Assembly: GCF_004025535.1 (NCBI RefSeq)
Contig: NZ_QJRG01000049.1
Location: 259,517 to 323,516, forward strand
Length of the DNA: 64,000 bases
Direction of reading: 5' to 3'
Source of the DNA: Pseudomonas alkylphenolica
GTDB taxonomy: Bacteria > Pseudomonadota > Gammaproteobacteria > Pseudomonadales > Pseudomonadaceae
Under the pieces are notes generated by a model. It was not told the DNA's origin and made no database searches. It worked only from the letters and a program-made list of their open reading frames with translations. This document shows, piece after piece, positions 8,747-16,960 of the stretch (the first letter of the stretch is position 1; the number at the start of each line of letters is the position of its first letter). A program made the translations under genes and the position numbers.

Positions 8747-10252
8747 ATGTGTGGCATCGTCGGTATCGTCGGTAAGTCGAACGTCAATCAGGCGCTGTAT
8801 GACGCGCTAACCGTCCTCCAGCACCGCGGCCAGGACGCTGCCGGTATTGTGACCAGCCATGATGGCCGGTTATTCCTGCGCAAGGACAACGGCCTGGTTC
8901 GTGATGTGTTCCAGCAGCGCCATATGCAGCGCCTGGTCGGCCACATGGGCATTGGCCATGTGCGCTATCCGACTGCGGGCAGCTCGACCTCGGCCGAGGC
9001 CCAGCCGTTCTACGTCAACTCGCCATATGGCATCACCCTGGCGCACAACGGTAACCTGACCAACGTTGAGCAGTTGGCCAAGGAGATCTACGAGTCTGAC
9101 CTGCGCCACGTCAACACCAGCTCCGACTCTGAAGTCCTGCTCAACGTCTTTGCTCATGAACTGGCGGTGCGCGGCAAGCTGCAGCCGACCGAAGAAGACG
9201 TGTTCGCCGCAGTGACCGATGTGCACAACCGTTGCGTGGGTGGCTACGCCGTGGTGGCAATGATCACCGGTTACGGCATCGTCGGCTTCCGCGACCCGAA
9301 CGGCATCCGTCCGATCGTGTTCGGCCAGCGTCACACCGACGAAGGCGTCGAGTACATGATCGCTTCCGAGAGCGTTTCGCTGGATGTGCTCGGTTTCACC
9401 CTGATTCGCGACCTGGCGCCGGGCGAAGCGGTGTACATCACCGAAGAAGGCAAGCTGCACACCCGTCAGTGCGCCACCAACCCGCAATTGTCGCCGTGCA
9501 TCTTCGAACACGTTTACCTGGCTCGTCCTGACTCGATCATCGACGGCGTCTCGGTCTACAAGGCGCGCCTGCGCATGGGCGAGAAGCTGGCCGAGAAGAT
9601 CCAGCGCGAGCGTCCTGATCACGACATCGACGTGGTCATCCCGATTCCTGACACCAGCCGTACCGCTGCGCTGGAACTGGCTAACCACCTGGGCGTCAAG
9701 TTCCGCGAAGGCTTCGTCAAGAACCGCTACATCGGCCGTACCTTCATCATGCCTGGCCAGGCGGCGCGCAAGAAGTCGGTCCGCCAGAAGCTCAACGCGA
9801 TCGAGCTGGAGTTCCGCGGCAAGAACGTGATGCTGGTCGACGACTCCATCGTGCGTGGCACCACGTGCAAACAGATCATTCAGATGGCACGTGAAGCCGG
9901 GGCGAAGAACGTCTACTTCTGCTCGGCCGCACCTGCAGTGCGTTACCCCAACGTCTACGGCATCGACATGCCGAGCGCTCATGAGCTGATCGCCCACAAC
10001 CGCAGCACCGAAGATGTCGCCGAGCTTATCGGCGCTGACTGGCTGGTTTACCAGGACCTGCCAGACCTGATCGAAGCGGTCGGCGGCGGCAAGATCAAGA
10101 TTGAGCATTTCGACTGCGCAGTGTTCGACGGCAAGTATGTGACCGGCGACATTGACGAGGCCTACCTGAACAAGATCGAGCAGGCGCGAAATGATGCCTC
10201 GAAGGTCAAGAATCAGGCGGTCAGCGCAATCATCGACCTCTATAACAACTGA
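8747..10252 (+). CDS. purF: Amidophosphoribosyltransferase PurF
   Basis: First committed step of purine synthesis: transfers ammonia from glutamine to PRPP to give 5-phosphoribosylamine. Start is the ATG at 8747, which places the nucleophilic Cys at position 2 (MCGIVGIVG); it must become N-terminal after Met removal. The Ntn glutaminase domain covers about 1-240, and the type I phosphoribosyltransferase domain carries the PRPP motif VMLVDDSIVRGTT near 361-373. 501 residues, the standard length. cvpA precedes it and metZ follows after 15 bp. Confidence 0.97.
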   Translation: MCGIVGIVGKSNVNQALYDALTVLQHRGQDAAGIVTSHDGRLFLRKDNGLVRDVFQQRHMQRLVGHMGIGHVRYPTAGSSTSAEAQPFYVNSPYGITLAHNGNLTNVEQLAKEIYESDLRHVNTSSDSEVLLNVFAHELAVRGKLQPTEEDVFAAVTDVHNRCVGGYAVVAMITGYGIVGFRDPNGIRPIVFGQRHTDEGVEYMIASESVSLDVLGFTLIRDLAPGEAVYITEEGKLHTRQCATNPQLSPCIFEHVYLARPDSIIDGVSVYKARLRMGEKLAEKIQRERPDHDIDVVIPIPDTSRTAALELANHLGVKFREGFVKNRYIGRTFIMPGQAARKKSVRQKLNAIELEFRGKNVMLVDDSIVRGTTCKQIIQMAREAGAKNVYFCSAAPAVRYPNVYGIDMPSAHELIAHNRSTEDVAELIGADWLVYQDLPDLIEAVGGGKIKIEHFDCAVFDGKYVTGDIDEAYLNKIEQARNDASKVKNQAVSAIIDLYNN

Positions 10253-10267
10253 ATCAGGAGCAGCGGC

Positions 10268-11479
10268 ATGACACAGGAATGGGATGCCGGGCGCCTGGAC
10301 AGCGACCTCGAAGGGGTCGCTTTCGATACGCTGGCGGTACGCGCCGGTCAGCATCGAACGCCGGAAGGTGAGCACAGCGACCCGCTGTTCTTCACCTCCA
10401 GCTATGTGTTCCGTACAGCGGCCGACGCCGCTGCACGGTTCGCCGGCGAGGTTCCAGGCAACGTCTATTCACGCTACACCAACCCGACCGTACGTGCGTT
10501 CGAAGAGCGCATCGCTGCCCTGGAAGGTGCCGAGCAGGCGGTGGCAACGTCCACCGGCATGTCGGCAATCCTGTCCACGGTGATGGCGCTGTGCAGCGCC
10601 GGTGACCATGTACTGGTCTCGCAGAGCGTATTCGGTTCGACCATCAGCCTGTTCGAGAAGTATTTCAAGCGCTTCGGCGTGCAGGTCGACTACGTGCCAC
10701 TGGCGGACCTGACCGGCTGGGACAAGGCCATCAAGGCCAACACCAAGCTGCTGTTCGTCGAGTCGCCGTCCAATCCGCTGGCCGAGCTGGTGGATATCGC
10801 GGCGCTGGCCGAGATTGCCCATGCCAAGGGCGCACAGCTGGTTGTGGATAACTGCTTCAGTACCCCGGCCTTGCAGCAACCGCTGAAGCTGGGCGCCGAC
10901 ATCGTCGTGCACTCGGCAACCAAGTTCATCGACGGCCAAGGTCGTTGCATGGGTGGCGTCGTAGCCGGGCGCAGCGAGCAGATGAAAGAAGTAGTGGGCT
11001 TCCTGCGCACTGCCGGGCCGTCTCTGAGCCCGTTCAACGCCTGGATCTTCCTCAAGGGCCTGGAGACGCTCAATCTGCGTATGCGTGCCCATTGCGCCAA
11101 TGCCCAGGCCCTGGCCGAATGGCTGGAGCAGCAGGACGGCATCGAGAAAGTGCACTACGCCGGGCTTGAGAGCCATCCGCAGCATGCGCTCGCAAAAAGC
11201 CAGATGAGTGGCTTCGGCGCGGTGGTGAGCTTCGAGGTCAAGGGTGGCAAAGAAGGCGCCTGGCGTTTCATCGATGCCACACGCCTGATTTCGATCACCG
11301 CCAACCTGGGCGACAGCAAGACCACCATCACCCATCCGGGCACCACCTCCCACGGCCGTCTGTCGCCGCAGGAGCGTGAGGCTGCAGGCATTCGCGACAG
11401 CCTGATCCGGGTGGCCGTGGGCCTGGAAGACGTCGGCGACCTCAAGGCCGATCTGGCCCGCGGTCTGGCGGCGCTGTGA
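10268..11479 (+). CDS. metZ: O-succinylhomoserine sulfhydrylase MetZ
   Basis: PLP-dependent enzyme of the Cys/Met gamma-family that makes homocysteine directly from O-succinylhomoserine and sulfide, the direct sulfhydrylation route used by Pseudomonas. 403 residues; the PLP lysine is K219 in HSATKFIDGQG; YSRYTNPT and the S-x-N-P-L segment before the cofactor Asp are also visible. It starts 15 bp after purF, and its stop codon overlaps the GTG of the next gene. Confidence 0.93.
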   Translation: MTQEWDAGRLDSDLEGVAFDTLAVRAGQHRTPEGEHSDPLFFTSSYVFRTAADAAARFAGEVPGNVYSRYTNPTVRAFEERIAALEGAEQAVATSTGMSAILSTVMALCSAGDHVLVSQSVFGSTISLFEKYFKRFGVQVDYVPLADLTGWDKAIKANTKLLFVESPSNPLAELVDIAALAEIAHAKGAQLVVDNCFSTPALQQPLKLGADIVVHSATKFIDGQGRCMGGVVAGRSEQMKEVVGFLRTAGPSLSPFNAWIFLKGLETLNLRMRAHCANAQALAEWLEQQDGIEKVHYAGLESHPQHALAKSQMSGFGAVVSFEVKGGKEGAWRFIDATRLISITANLGDSKTTITHPGTTSHGRLSPQEREAAGIRDSLIRVAVGLEDVGDLKADLARGLAAL

Positions 11480-12249
11480 TCGACTGGTCGGTGGGCGACA
11501 GCAGCCATAACGGCCGTGTCGCCCTGGTCACCGGTGCGGCCCGGGGGATCGGCCTGGGCATTGCGGCCTGGCTGATTGCCGAGGGCTGGCAGGTGGTGCT
11601 GACCGACCTTGACCGTGCGCGAGGCGCCAAGGTCGCCAAGGTGCTGGGTGACAACGCCTGGTTCATCGGCATGGATGTCGCCGATGAAGCCCAGGTCAAG
11701 ACCGGGGTGGCCGAAGTGCTCGGCCAGTTCGGGCGCCTGGATGCGCTGGTGTGCAATGCCGCCGTCGCCGATCCGCACAACACCACCCTGGAAACCCTGA
11801 GCCTTGCTCATTGGAATCGCGTGTTGGCGGTCAACCTCGGTGGGCCCATGCTGTTGGCCAAGCACTGTGCGCCTTACCTGCGTGCTCACGGCGGCGCCAT
11901 CGTCAACCTGGCGTCTACCCGCGCTGGTCAGTCAGAGCCCGATACCGAGGCGTATGCAGCGAGCAAGGGCGGTTTGCTGGCCCTGACCCACGCCCTGGCG
12001 ATGAGTCTGGGGCCAGAGATTCGCGTCAACGCTGTAAGTCCCGGCTGGATTGATGCCCGGGACCCGTCGCAGCGCCGCGCTGAACCTTTGAGCGAAACCG
12101 ATCATGCCCAGCATCCGGCGGGCAGGGTAGGGACGGTGGAAGACGTGGCAGCCATGGTTGCCTGGTTGTTGTCGCGCAATGCTGGCTTCGTCACCGGTCA
12201 GGAGTTCGTGGTCGACGGCGGTATGACCAAGAAGATGATCTACACGTAA
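11476..12249 (+). CDS. Short-chain dehydrogenase/reductase (SDR) family oxidoreductase
   Basis: A 257-residue classical SDR. The Rossmann motif TGAARGIG is at 19-26, the catalytic Tyr-x3-Lys at Y160/K164 (YAASK), and the family C-terminal GQEFVVDGGMTKKM is present. A Ser typical of the triad falls in NLASTRAG. The substrate cannot be read from the sequence. The GTG start overlaps the metZ stop (GTGA), which implies translational coupling; the same SDR follows metZ in other pseudomonads as I remember them. It is the last gene before the tRNA cluster. Confidence 0.85.
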   Translation: MIDWSVGDSSHNGRVALVTGAARGIGLGIAAWLIAEGWQVVLTDLDRARGAKVAKVLGDNAWFIGMDVADEAQVKTGVAEVLGQFGRLDALVCNAAVADPHNTTLETLSLAHWNRVLAVNLGGPMLLAKHCAPYLRAHGGAIVNLASTRAGQSEPDTEAYAASKGGLLALTHALAMSLGPEIRVNAVSPGWIDARDPSQRRAEPLSETDHAQHPAGRVGTVEDVAAMVAWLLSRNAGFVTGQEFVVDGGMTKKMIYT

Positions 12250-12292
12250 CACTGCTTTTTTGCCCTTTTTGAAAAAAACTTCAACGGGGGTA

Positions 12293-12321
12293 TTGACTTA
12301 GGTTCGATACCTGCGTAAATT
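12293..12321 (+). promoter_or_regulatory. Promoter of the tRNA-Val/tRNA-Asp cluster
   Basis: TTGACT, exact 17-bp spacer, TAAATT; the predicted start of transcription falls about 15 bp before tRNA-Val. Confidence 0.7.
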
Positions 12322-12343
12322 TCGCCACCTCAGCGAAGCACAC

Positions 12344-12419
12344 GGGTGATTAGCTCAGCCGGGAGAGCATCTGCCTTACAAGCAGAGGGTCGGCGGTTCG
12401 ATCCCGTCATCACCCACCA
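12344..12419 (+). tRNA. tRNA-Val (TAC anticodon)
   Basis: Complete 76-nt cloverleaf with encoded CCA. Acceptor GGGTGAT pairs with ATCACCC; anticodon loop CTTACAA gives anticodon TAC (valine, GTA/GTG codons); the T loop GGTTCGATCCC is normal. First gene of the cluster, behind a good promoter. Spacer bases 12430-12436 and 12471-12477 (TGTTCCT / AGGAACA) could pair between this tRNA and the next one, a possible processing stem. Confidence 0.97.
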
Positions 12420-12496
12420 CTTCCTGAGATGTTCCTGGCCCGACACAATCGCAAGAAGGTGTTACCAGAGAGGAACAGGACGCAAGTCCACTATGC

Positions 12497-12573
12497 GCAG
12501 CGGTAGTTCAGTCGGTTAGAATACCGGCCTGTCACGCCGGGGGTCGCGGGTTCGAGTCCCGTCCGCTGCGCCA
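12497..12573 (+). tRNA. tRNA-Asp (GTC anticodon), copy 1
   Basis: 77-nt cloverleaf with encoded CCA; acceptor GCAGCGG / CCGCTGC, discriminator G, anticodon loop CTGTCAC giving GTC. Identical to the two following copies. Confidence 0.97.
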
Positions 12574-12672
12574 CTTTTCTCCAGATCGGTTCAACGACCG
12601 GTTTGAGGTCCGAAGGTGCTAAAGCCTTCAGGCCAGATCCCAGTTTCAAGCAAGCGCAAGCTTGTACGATAC

Positions 12673-12749
12673 GCAGCGGTAGTTCAGTCGGTTAGAATAC
12701 CGGCCTGTCACGCCGGGGGTCGCGGGTTCGAGTCCCGTCCGCTGCGCCA
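12673..12749 (+). tRNA. tRNA-Asp (GTC anticodon), copy 2
   Basis: Identical in sequence to copies 1 and 3, with encoded CCA. The flanks (AC before, ATATT after the CCA) match copy 3 but not copy 1, and it is followed by an imperfect version of the copy 3 terminator. Confidence 0.97.
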
Positions 12750-12785
12750 TATTCACCTGGAGGCCCTTGAACTCCTCCAGGTAAC

Positions 12786-12815
12786 AAAAAGAGCGACATT
12801 AGGTTCGCTTTTTTT
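12786..12815 (+). terminator. Imperfect terminator after tRNA-Asp copy 2
   Basis: AGCGA / TCGCT stem followed by eight T. It resembles the perfect terminator at 12953-12980 with an extra G in the left arm, so it probably leaks into copy 3. Confidence 0.55.
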
Positions 12816-12862
12816 GTGCCTGAGATTAGCGGCAGTTTCGCAGTCCAGGTGAGCACGACCAC

Positions 12863-12939
12863 GCAGCGGTAGTTCAGTCGGTTAGAATACCGGCCTGTCA
12901 CGCCGGGGGTCGCGGGTTCGAGTCCCGTCCGCTGCGCCA
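12863..12939 (+). tRNA. tRNA-Asp (GTC anticodon), copy 3
   Basis: Identical to copies 1 and 2, with encoded CCA. Last gene of the cluster, followed after 13 bp by a perfect terminator. Confidence 0.97.
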
Positions 12940-12952
12940 TATTGATGTAACG

Positions 12953-12980
12953 AAAAAAGCGACCTCAGGTCGCTTTTTTT
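12953..12980. terminator. Bidirectional rho-independent terminator, tRNA cluster / chemoreceptor
   Basis: Perfect 12-bp stem AAAAAAGCGACC / GGTCGCTTTTTT with a TCA loop. The A-run on the left and T-run on the right let it serve the tRNA cluster (+) and the convergent chemoreceptor gene (-). Confidence 0.9.
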
Positions 12981-13012
12981 GTGCGCGCAATTTGGCAGCC
13001 CCGGCCAGGCAA

Positions 13013-14566
13013 CTAGACCCTGAAGCGCGCCACCAGCGCTTGCAGCTCCCCGCCCAGGCGCGCCAGTTCCACCGACGAGGCGGCGGTCTGCTGTGAGGCG
13101 GTTGAAGACTGTTCCGCCACATCCCGCACACTCAGCACGCTGCGGTTGATCGATTCGGCCACGGCGCTCTGCTGTTCGGCGGCGGTGGCGATTTGCAGGT
13201 TCATGCTCTGGATGCTGGTCACCGTCTGGGTGATGGCTTGCAGTTCTATACCCGCCTCATTGGCCAGCGCCACGGTGGTACCGACCATTTCGTGGCTGTT
13301 ATGCATCATCTGCGCGGCTTTTTGTGCGCCTTGTTGCAGCGAAACAATCAACGCTTCGATCTGCGCGGTGGACTGCTGGGTGCGCTTGGCCAGTGCGCGG
13401 ACTTCGTCGGCCACCACGGCGAACCCACGCCCGGCGTCACCTGCCCGTGCCGCTTCGATCGCGGCATTGAGGGCCAGCAGGTTGGTTTGCTCGGCCACGG
13501 CGTTGATTACTGTCATTACGCTGCTGATGTGTTCGCTTTCGGTCGACAGCTGGTTGACCGCCTCGGCGGAGCTGCCGATGTCGACGGCCAGTTGCCCGAT
13601 CTGGGCCAGCGCCCGTTGCACCACCTGGTTGCCCTGATTGGCCTGGCTGTTGGCCTGGCGGGTGGCTTCGCTGGCTTCTTCGGCATTGCGTGCCACGTCC
13701 TGGACGGTGGCGACCATCTCGCTCATGGCCGTCGCCACCTGGTCGGTCTCGACCTTCTGGCTGTTGATACCGGCACTGGTTTGTTCGGTAATGGCGGACA
13801 GCTCCTCGGCGGCCGTAGACAGCTGGCGAGTGACGTTGCTGGCCTGGCCGAGCATTTCGCGCAGGTTGTTGCCGCTTTGCTCCAGCGCCAACAGCAGTTG
13901 GCCGAATTCGTCGTGGCGAAGTTCGCTGGCTGTAGGGGTCAGGTCACCTTCGCCGATGCGCCGGGCGATTACCACGGCCTGGCGCAAGGGTAGGGTAATC
14001 TGGCGGATGATCACGGCGCTGATGAGCACGCCCAGCACCAGGGCGCAGAACAGCAGGGCGAGCATCAGAGTACGGCTGTGGCTGGACTCCTCATTGCTGC
14101 GCTGGTTCTGCAAGCTGATCAACTGATTGATTGCCTCAAGGCCCCTGTGCACATTCTCCAGCAACTGATCGTGAAGCTGGGCTTGCTTGGGGCCGTTGGC
14201 GGGTGCAGCCTGCAGTTGCCGGAACTGCTCCTGGTAGCGTTGCAGGTCGTCTTGCGTAGCGCGCAACAGGCGCTGTGAGTCGGCGTCAAGCAGGTGCCTG
14301 AGGTTTTCATCGAGCAGTTGCCGGGTTTGTTGAGAGGCTTCGTTCAACTGATCGGCAAATACCGCTTCACGGCGCTGCTCGAAGCTCAACTGGGCAGCGC
14401 GCATTTCATTGAGGTTGTCGAGGATGTAGTTGACCGATACCAGCCGGTCGGCACGTTGGGTCAGGGTATTCAGGCTGCTGATGGCAGTGATGGCCAGGAG
14501 CACCATCAACACCAGGATAGGGGTGAAGCCGAGCAATAGCTTGATTTTCACTGACAGGTTTTTCAC
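13013..14566 (-). CDS. Methyl-accepting chemotaxis protein
   Basis: A 517-residue transmembrane chemoreceptor signalling to CheW/CheA. Start is GTG at 14566, because AAGGAG lies exactly 8 nt upstream and the TM1 region follows (KNLSVKIKLLLGF); the ATG 60 bp further upstream has no such site. TM1 about 9-31, a mostly helical periplasmic ligand-binding region (about 32-166, four-helix-bundle type), TM2 about 167-188, HAMP about 189-243, then the signalling domain with the hairpin tip EQTNLLALNAAIEAARAG. The ligand is not evident. A lone gene: no other che gene is near. Confidence 0.92.
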   Translation of the reverse strand: MKNLSVKIKLLLGFTPILVLMVLLAITAISSLNTLTQRADRLVSVNYILDNLNEMRAAQLSFEQRREAVFADQLNEASQQTRQLLDENLRHLLDADSQRLLRATQDDLQRYQEQFRQLQAAPANGPKQAQLHDQLLENVHRGLEAINQLISLQNQRSNEESSHSRTLMLALLFCALVLGVLISAVIIRQITLPLRQAVVIARRIGEGDLTPTASELRHDEFGQLLLALEQSGNNLREMLGQASNVTRQLSTAAEELSAITEQTSAGINSQKVETDQVATAMSEMVATVQDVARNAEEASEATRQANSQANQGNQVVQRALAQIGQLAVDIGSSAEAVNQLSTESEHISSVMTVINAVAEQTNLLALNAAIEAARAGDAGRGFAVVADEVRALAKRTQQSTAQIEALIVSLQQGAQKAAQMMHNSHEMVGTTVALANEAGIELQAITQTVTSIQSMNLQIATAAEQQSAVAESINRSVLSVRDVAEQSSTASQQTAASSVELARLGGELQALVARFRV

Positions 14567-14834
14567 CGGGGTAACTCCTTGTAGTGGTCCGGTCTGGGTA
14601 GTGGCTACATGCCAGCGTAGTTGCACATTTGCAGGTTAAGAAGCCGGAGCAAGGTAGATTCCCGCAGAGTGCCAACTGAATGGATACAAGATTTTTCGAC
14701 CAGCGGCGCCCAGGGCTTCGCGCTTGATTTACGGCCTTGCCAAGGATTTTTCCGGGGTGATTGCGCTGCTGCGGTTTCAGTGATCCGCCGATGTGTTGCA
14801 CAATAGGCGTTGATCGTTTTACTCAGGATTTGCA

Positions 14835-15695
14835 ATGTCAAAGTCAACCGTCTTGGGTGCGCTCGGGCTGGCCCTTGTGCTGGCGGGTGTTTCCGGCTGT
14901 TCCTCGAAGAAAGCTGCCATCTACGAACACGAGAATTTCGACGACTCGGGTACTTATTCGCGCAGCTTTGCGGTTAACGAAGCCAGTACTTGCGAAGCGG
15001 CCCGGCGGGCCTTGCTCAGCCAGGGTTACATCATCACCAGCAGCGATGCCGGCCAGGTCAATGGCAACAAAAGCTTCCAGCAGACGGGCGAATCGCATCT
15101 GCAGATCAGCTTCAATGTGGTCTGTGCCCGCGACAGCGAAGACGAGCAGCGCTCGACCATGTTCGCCAACGCCTTGCAGGACCGCTATGCGCTGAAAAAA
15201 TCCAACACCTCGGCCAGTGTCGGGGTGGGGGTGCTGGGTTCGCTATCGATGCCCATCGGCTCGACCGACGATTCGATGGTCAAGGTTGCCAGTGAGACCG
15301 TTACTTCCGCGAGGTTCTACGAGCGTTATTTCGCGCTGGTCGAGAGCTTCCTGCCCAAGGAGCCGAAGAAAAAGCTCGCGCTGAAAAAGCCCGTCGATAA
15401 ACCTGCGCCTGAGCTGGGTATGCCCGAGCCTGCGCCGGTAGCAGCGCCTGCCACCCTGGCGCCGGATGCGCCGGTGGCCGTGCCTGTCAGCGAGCCAGCA
15501 GCGGCGCCGCAGGCGGCAACCGTTGAAGCGGCGCCAGCGCCTGTGGTGGATGACAGCGCCGGCTCCAAGCCGGTGGCGCCCCCGGTCGATGCTGCCCCGA
15601 TCAACGTCGAACAGCCTGTGCCAGTCAGCGCCGAACCGGTATCGACGGTGAATCCGGCGGTGCCGGTCAGCAGCCCTGAGCAGGCACCGCAATAA
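14835..15695 (+). CDS. DUF2242-type lipoprotein
   Basis: A 286-residue predicted lipoprotein: signal sequence with lipobox V-S-G-C, acylated Cys at residue 22. Residues about 30-180 match my memory of the DUF2242 family (conserved FDDSGTYSR, STCEAARRALLSQGY, and ARFYERYFALVESFL). The last 110 residues are a low-complexity Ala/Pro/Val tail, as in periplasmic linkers. Function unknown. It stands alone, divergent from the chemoreceptor across a 268-bp region in which I found no convincing promoter pair. Confidence 0.7.
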   Translation: MSKSTVLGALGLALVLAGVSGCSSKKAAIYEHENFDDSGTYSRSFAVNEASTCEAARRALLSQGYIITSSDAGQVNGNKSFQQTGESHLQISFNVVCARDSEDEQRSTMFANALQDRYALKKSNTSASVGVGVLGSLSMPIGSTDDSMVKVASETVTSARFYERYFALVESFLPKEPKKKLALKKPVDKPAPELGMPEPAPVAAPATLAPDAPVAVPVSEPAAAPQAATVEAAPAPVVDDSAGSKPVAPPVDAAPINVEQPVPVSAEPVSTVNPAVPVSSPEQAPQ

Positions 15696-15823
15696 CCGGG
15701 CGGATAAATTCTGCGTCTGCTGCTACGTTGTGTTGATACGCGTCATTGTCATTTTTTATTCATCGCGGCACTTTAGGCTCGATGACGAATCAATGAATCG
15801 AATGAGAAACGACGGAGCAGACG

Positions 15824-15910
15824 ATGGACGACTATCAAGAAGAACTACTCGAATACCGCGCCTTTGAGCTCGATCCGCCTGAGCCGGCCGAGGACGCCAC
15901 CGAGCTGTAA
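15824..15910 (+). CDS. Small acidic ORF, 28 residues
   Basis: ATG at 15824 follows a GGAG ribosome binding site (CGGAGCAGACG). The 28-residue product is very acidic (11 Asp/Glu), starts MDDYQEELLEYRAFELDPP, and has no membrane segment. Its stop lies 2 bp before the end of the convergent AraC gene. I recall similar short Asp/Glu-rich ORFs in Pseudomonas but know no function. Alternative: a chance ORF. Confidence 0.5.
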   Translation: MDDYQEELLEYRAFELDPPEPAEDATEL

Positions 15911-15912
15911 TC

Positions 15913-16953
15913 TCAGCCGGTACGCCGCTGGCTGCGGCGAAACTCCCCCGGGGTCATGCTGTTCCAGCGCTTGAATGCGCGCTGGAAGGCTTCGGCCGAA
16001 GCAAACCCGAGCAAATAGGCGATCTCGCCGAAAGCCAGCTCTGTGTCGCGGATGTAGGCCATGGCCAGGTCGCGGCGCGTGTCATTGAGAATCGCGCGAA
16101 ACTGCGTGCCTTCCTCGGCCAGCTTGCGTCGTAGCGTCCAGGTGGGCAGTTGCAGGTGGTGCGCCACTTCCTCCAGATCCGGTTCCCGTCCGCCATTGAG
16201 CAGCGGCCCCAGCAAGTGGGCGATGCGCTCGCTCAGGCTACGGATGCGCGTGCGTTGTTCCAGTTCCGTTTCACACAGTTTGAGCAGGTGCTGCCAGGTG
16301 CTTGGACAGTGCGTCGGGTTGCGCAGGGCCAGGCTCGCACGACTCAGGCGCAGCTGATTGGTCTGCGCGCCAAACTGCACCGGGGTTGAACATAGCGCCT
16401 GGTAGTGGCTGGCGTAGGGTGGTGCCTCGAATTCGATTTCCATCCGTTCGGCCAGCAGCGTGACCCCGGCCAGGCTCGACAATTGCGCCAGCCAGCCAGA
16501 CAACAGCGAATCCACTACAAAACGGTTGTAGGTGTTGTAGGGGCTGATGGAGTAAAAGCGCAGCCAGGCGCCACTGGCGTCCTCGTCAAAGCTTGAATGG
16601 CCGCGGTAGTTGGCGGCGTACAGCGGCTCAAAGCGCAACAATGTGCGCGCCGCCGCACCGACGGTGGGGGCTTGGGCCGCGGTGACGCCTGCCAGGCCTG
16701 CCTGGCTCAGGCGGCTGATCTGGCCCATGTGCAAGCCCAGTGCCGGGTCGCCAGTCAGTTCGATGGCGGCATGGCCCAGGTGCATGTACCGCGGAATGGA
16801 CAGGCGCGCGCCGGCTTCGGCCAGGCGGTCAGTGTCCAAGCCATAGCGCTCCAGCAGCGCTGTGGGCTCGATGCCGCGCTGCTGCAGGGTTTCGCTTAGG
16901 CTTTGGATAAAACCCACTGACAGGTCTCCCAGGCGCATCCGTGGACGGTTCAT
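15913..16953 (-). CDS. AraC-family transcriptional regulator
   Basis: A 346-residue regulator with an N-terminal ligand-binding domain of the arabinose-binding-like type (about 15-210) and a C-terminal double helix-turn-helix (about 235-340). The second HTH shows the family signature: LAMAYIRDTELAFGEIAYLLG then S-E-A-F-Q-R-A-F-K-R-W. This architecture is shared with OruR/ArgR-like and many catabolic regulators. It starts 7 bp after the nitrilase-fold gene, so the two are very probably co-transcribed and functionally linked. The target genes are unknown. Confidence 0.88.
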   Translation of the reverse strand: MNRPRMRLGDLSVGFIQSLSETLQQRGIEPTALLERYGLDTDRLAEAGARLSIPRYMHLGHAAIELTGDPALGLHMGQISRLSQAGLAGVTAAQAPTVGAAARTLLRFEPLYAANYRGHSSFDEDASGAWLRFYSISPYNTYNRFVVDSLLSGWLAQLSSLAGVTLLAERMEIEFEAPPYASHYQALCSTPVQFGAQTNQLRLSRASLALRNPTHCPSTWQHLLKLCETELEQRTRIRSLSERIAHLLGPLLNGGREPDLEEVAHHLQLPTWTLRRKLAEEGTQFRAILNDTRRDLAMAYIRDTELAFGEIAYLLGFASAEAFQRAFKRWNSMTPGEFRRSQRRTG

Positions 16954-16960
16954 GCCGAGC

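Noticed and set aside
12616..12852. ORF across tRNA-Asp copy 2
   Set aside because: It reads through the tRNA gene and a terminator; chance frame.
12344..12939. tRNA cluster as an integration site of a genomic island
   Set aside because: No integrase, direct repeat of a tRNA end or change of gene content on either side; only housekeeping genes flank it.
14567..14834. Possible sigma-54 promoter for the chemoreceptor (TGGCAC on the minus strand)
   Set aside because: No TTGC(A/T) at the required 5-bp distance; the next TTGC is 16 bp away.
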